The translations under genes were made by a program, and so were the position numbers. Shown here piece by piece: positions 63,588-64,000 of a stretch of DNA of 64,000 nucleotides. The notes under the pieces are model-generated. The model made no database searches and had not been told where the DNA came from. It was given only the letters and a program-made list of their open reading frames with translations. The stretch lies in contig DF239246.1 of assembly GCA_000507305.1 (NCBI GenBank), positions 1 to 64,000 of the forward strand. The letters run 5' to 3'. How positions within the stretch are numbered: position 1 is the first letter of the stretch; each line of letters starts with the position of its first letter. The DNA is from Breviolum minutum Mf 1.05b.01 (taxonomy: Eukaryota; Sar; Dinophyceae; Suessiales; Symbiodiniaceae).

Positions 63588-63703
63588 GTGGATGAACCAA
63601 CCCAGTCGAAAAATATGCTCGTCAAATTGGATGATTTCCCCAAGTTTCGGGACGAAAATCAGAAAATAGTTGAAATCAAAAAATAGTTGAAACCACCACC
63701 TGA
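63588..63703. mobile_element. GGTGGTTTCAAC-family element
   Basis: Left GTTGGTGGATGAACCAACCC, right AATAGTTGAAACCACCACCT. The AAATAGTTGAAA end unit is doubled. Confidence 0.6.
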
Positions 63704-63865
63704 GCTACGAAAAAAAACCCTTGTGACATTCCATTGAATCCTGGGTGGTTAATAGGGATCCTTATATTGGCTTATTATTTATAATCCTTCATATAACTGG
63801 GGTAGTATCATGTCATCCCTTATATAACCCAACTACAACCGGGGTTTGCACAATCACCTTTCCTT
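63702..63865 (+). mobile_element. GGGATCCTTATAATG-family element
   Basis: AACCCTTGTGACATTCCATT, GGTTAATAGGGATCCTTATA, ATAACTGGGGTAGTATCATG and AACCGGGGTTTGCACAATCA in the order of 13381-13530. Confidence 0.65.
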
Positions 63866-64000
63866 ATGGAACCTAAAGGGTTGAATCTGGAAAATTCTGC
63901 AAAATCTCTCCGGTGTTTGGGTTTCCTTCGGGTTTCCATGTGGAGCCACGAAAAAAAAAACATGGGATATTTTCAATTGAATACTGGTTGTTTTTGATTG

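Noticed and set aside
1..64000. Relics of the dinoflagellate spliced-leader sequence
   Set aside because: I looked for the TTTTGGCTCAAG end by eye on both strands and saw none; an exact search is needed to be sure.

Overview
The window looks like nuclear DNA of a dinoflagellate or close relative. The evidence is indirect: three retroelements that combine a reverse transcriptase (RT), RNase H, a methyltransferase-like domain (MT) and a tyrosine recombinase (YR), a gag with a split CCCH finger next to KLPWQLKGCAS, lysine/methionine-rich basic peptides (KVMKA), and long AT-rich stretches full of short inverted-repeat elements. I did no similarity search, and no species is claimed. I recognise no ordinary host gene with confidence. 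Nearly all clear coding sequence belongs to mobile elements on the minus strand.

Layout. 1-2650: tandem repeats, a cluster of TGGCTGGACAGCCA palindromes, and a plus-strand fragment of a probable transposon protein (1126-1809). 2652-3198: plus-strand fragment of a retroelement methyltransferase-like domain, ending at a single N (3202). 3203-8474: element 1 (minus), a YR-retroelement truncated at the N: membrane ORF, ORF2, frameshifted gag, then RT-RNase H-MT. 8.7-15.4 kb: AT-rich, mostly noncoding, with small inverted-repeat elements. 15.52-22.65 kb: element 2 (minus), with the unusual order YR, gag, MT-RT, RNase H. 22.7-29.3 kb: AT-rich, two exon-like islands. 29.34-36.84 kb: element 3 (minus), the most complete: membrane ORF, coiled-coil ORF, gag, short ORF4, RT-RNase H-MT, then YR. 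It lies between the two arms of an older inverted-repeat element. 36.96-49.8 kb: AT-rich, densest in short foldback/TIR elements. 49.83-51.11 kb: ATC microsatellite with a 506-base N gap. 51.1-64 kb: mostly noncoding, with three different tandem-repeat arrays, a low-complexity tract, and a tRNA-like gene (61871-61943) inside another tandem repeat.

How the parts work together. In elements 1 and 3 the cistrons are chained by 4-base ATGA stop-start overlaps, which suggests coupled translation from one transcript. Gag would package the RNA, RT and RNase H would make cDNA, and the YR would integrate it. The MT-like domain is carried by many YR-retroelements and its role is unclear. All three copies carry frameshifts or truncations and are probably inactive as read. 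The noncoding DNA is largely built from at least seven families of 90-170 bp elements with inverted ends. Scattered GC-richer islands with short open frames could be small exons of intron-rich genes, but I could not identify any of them.
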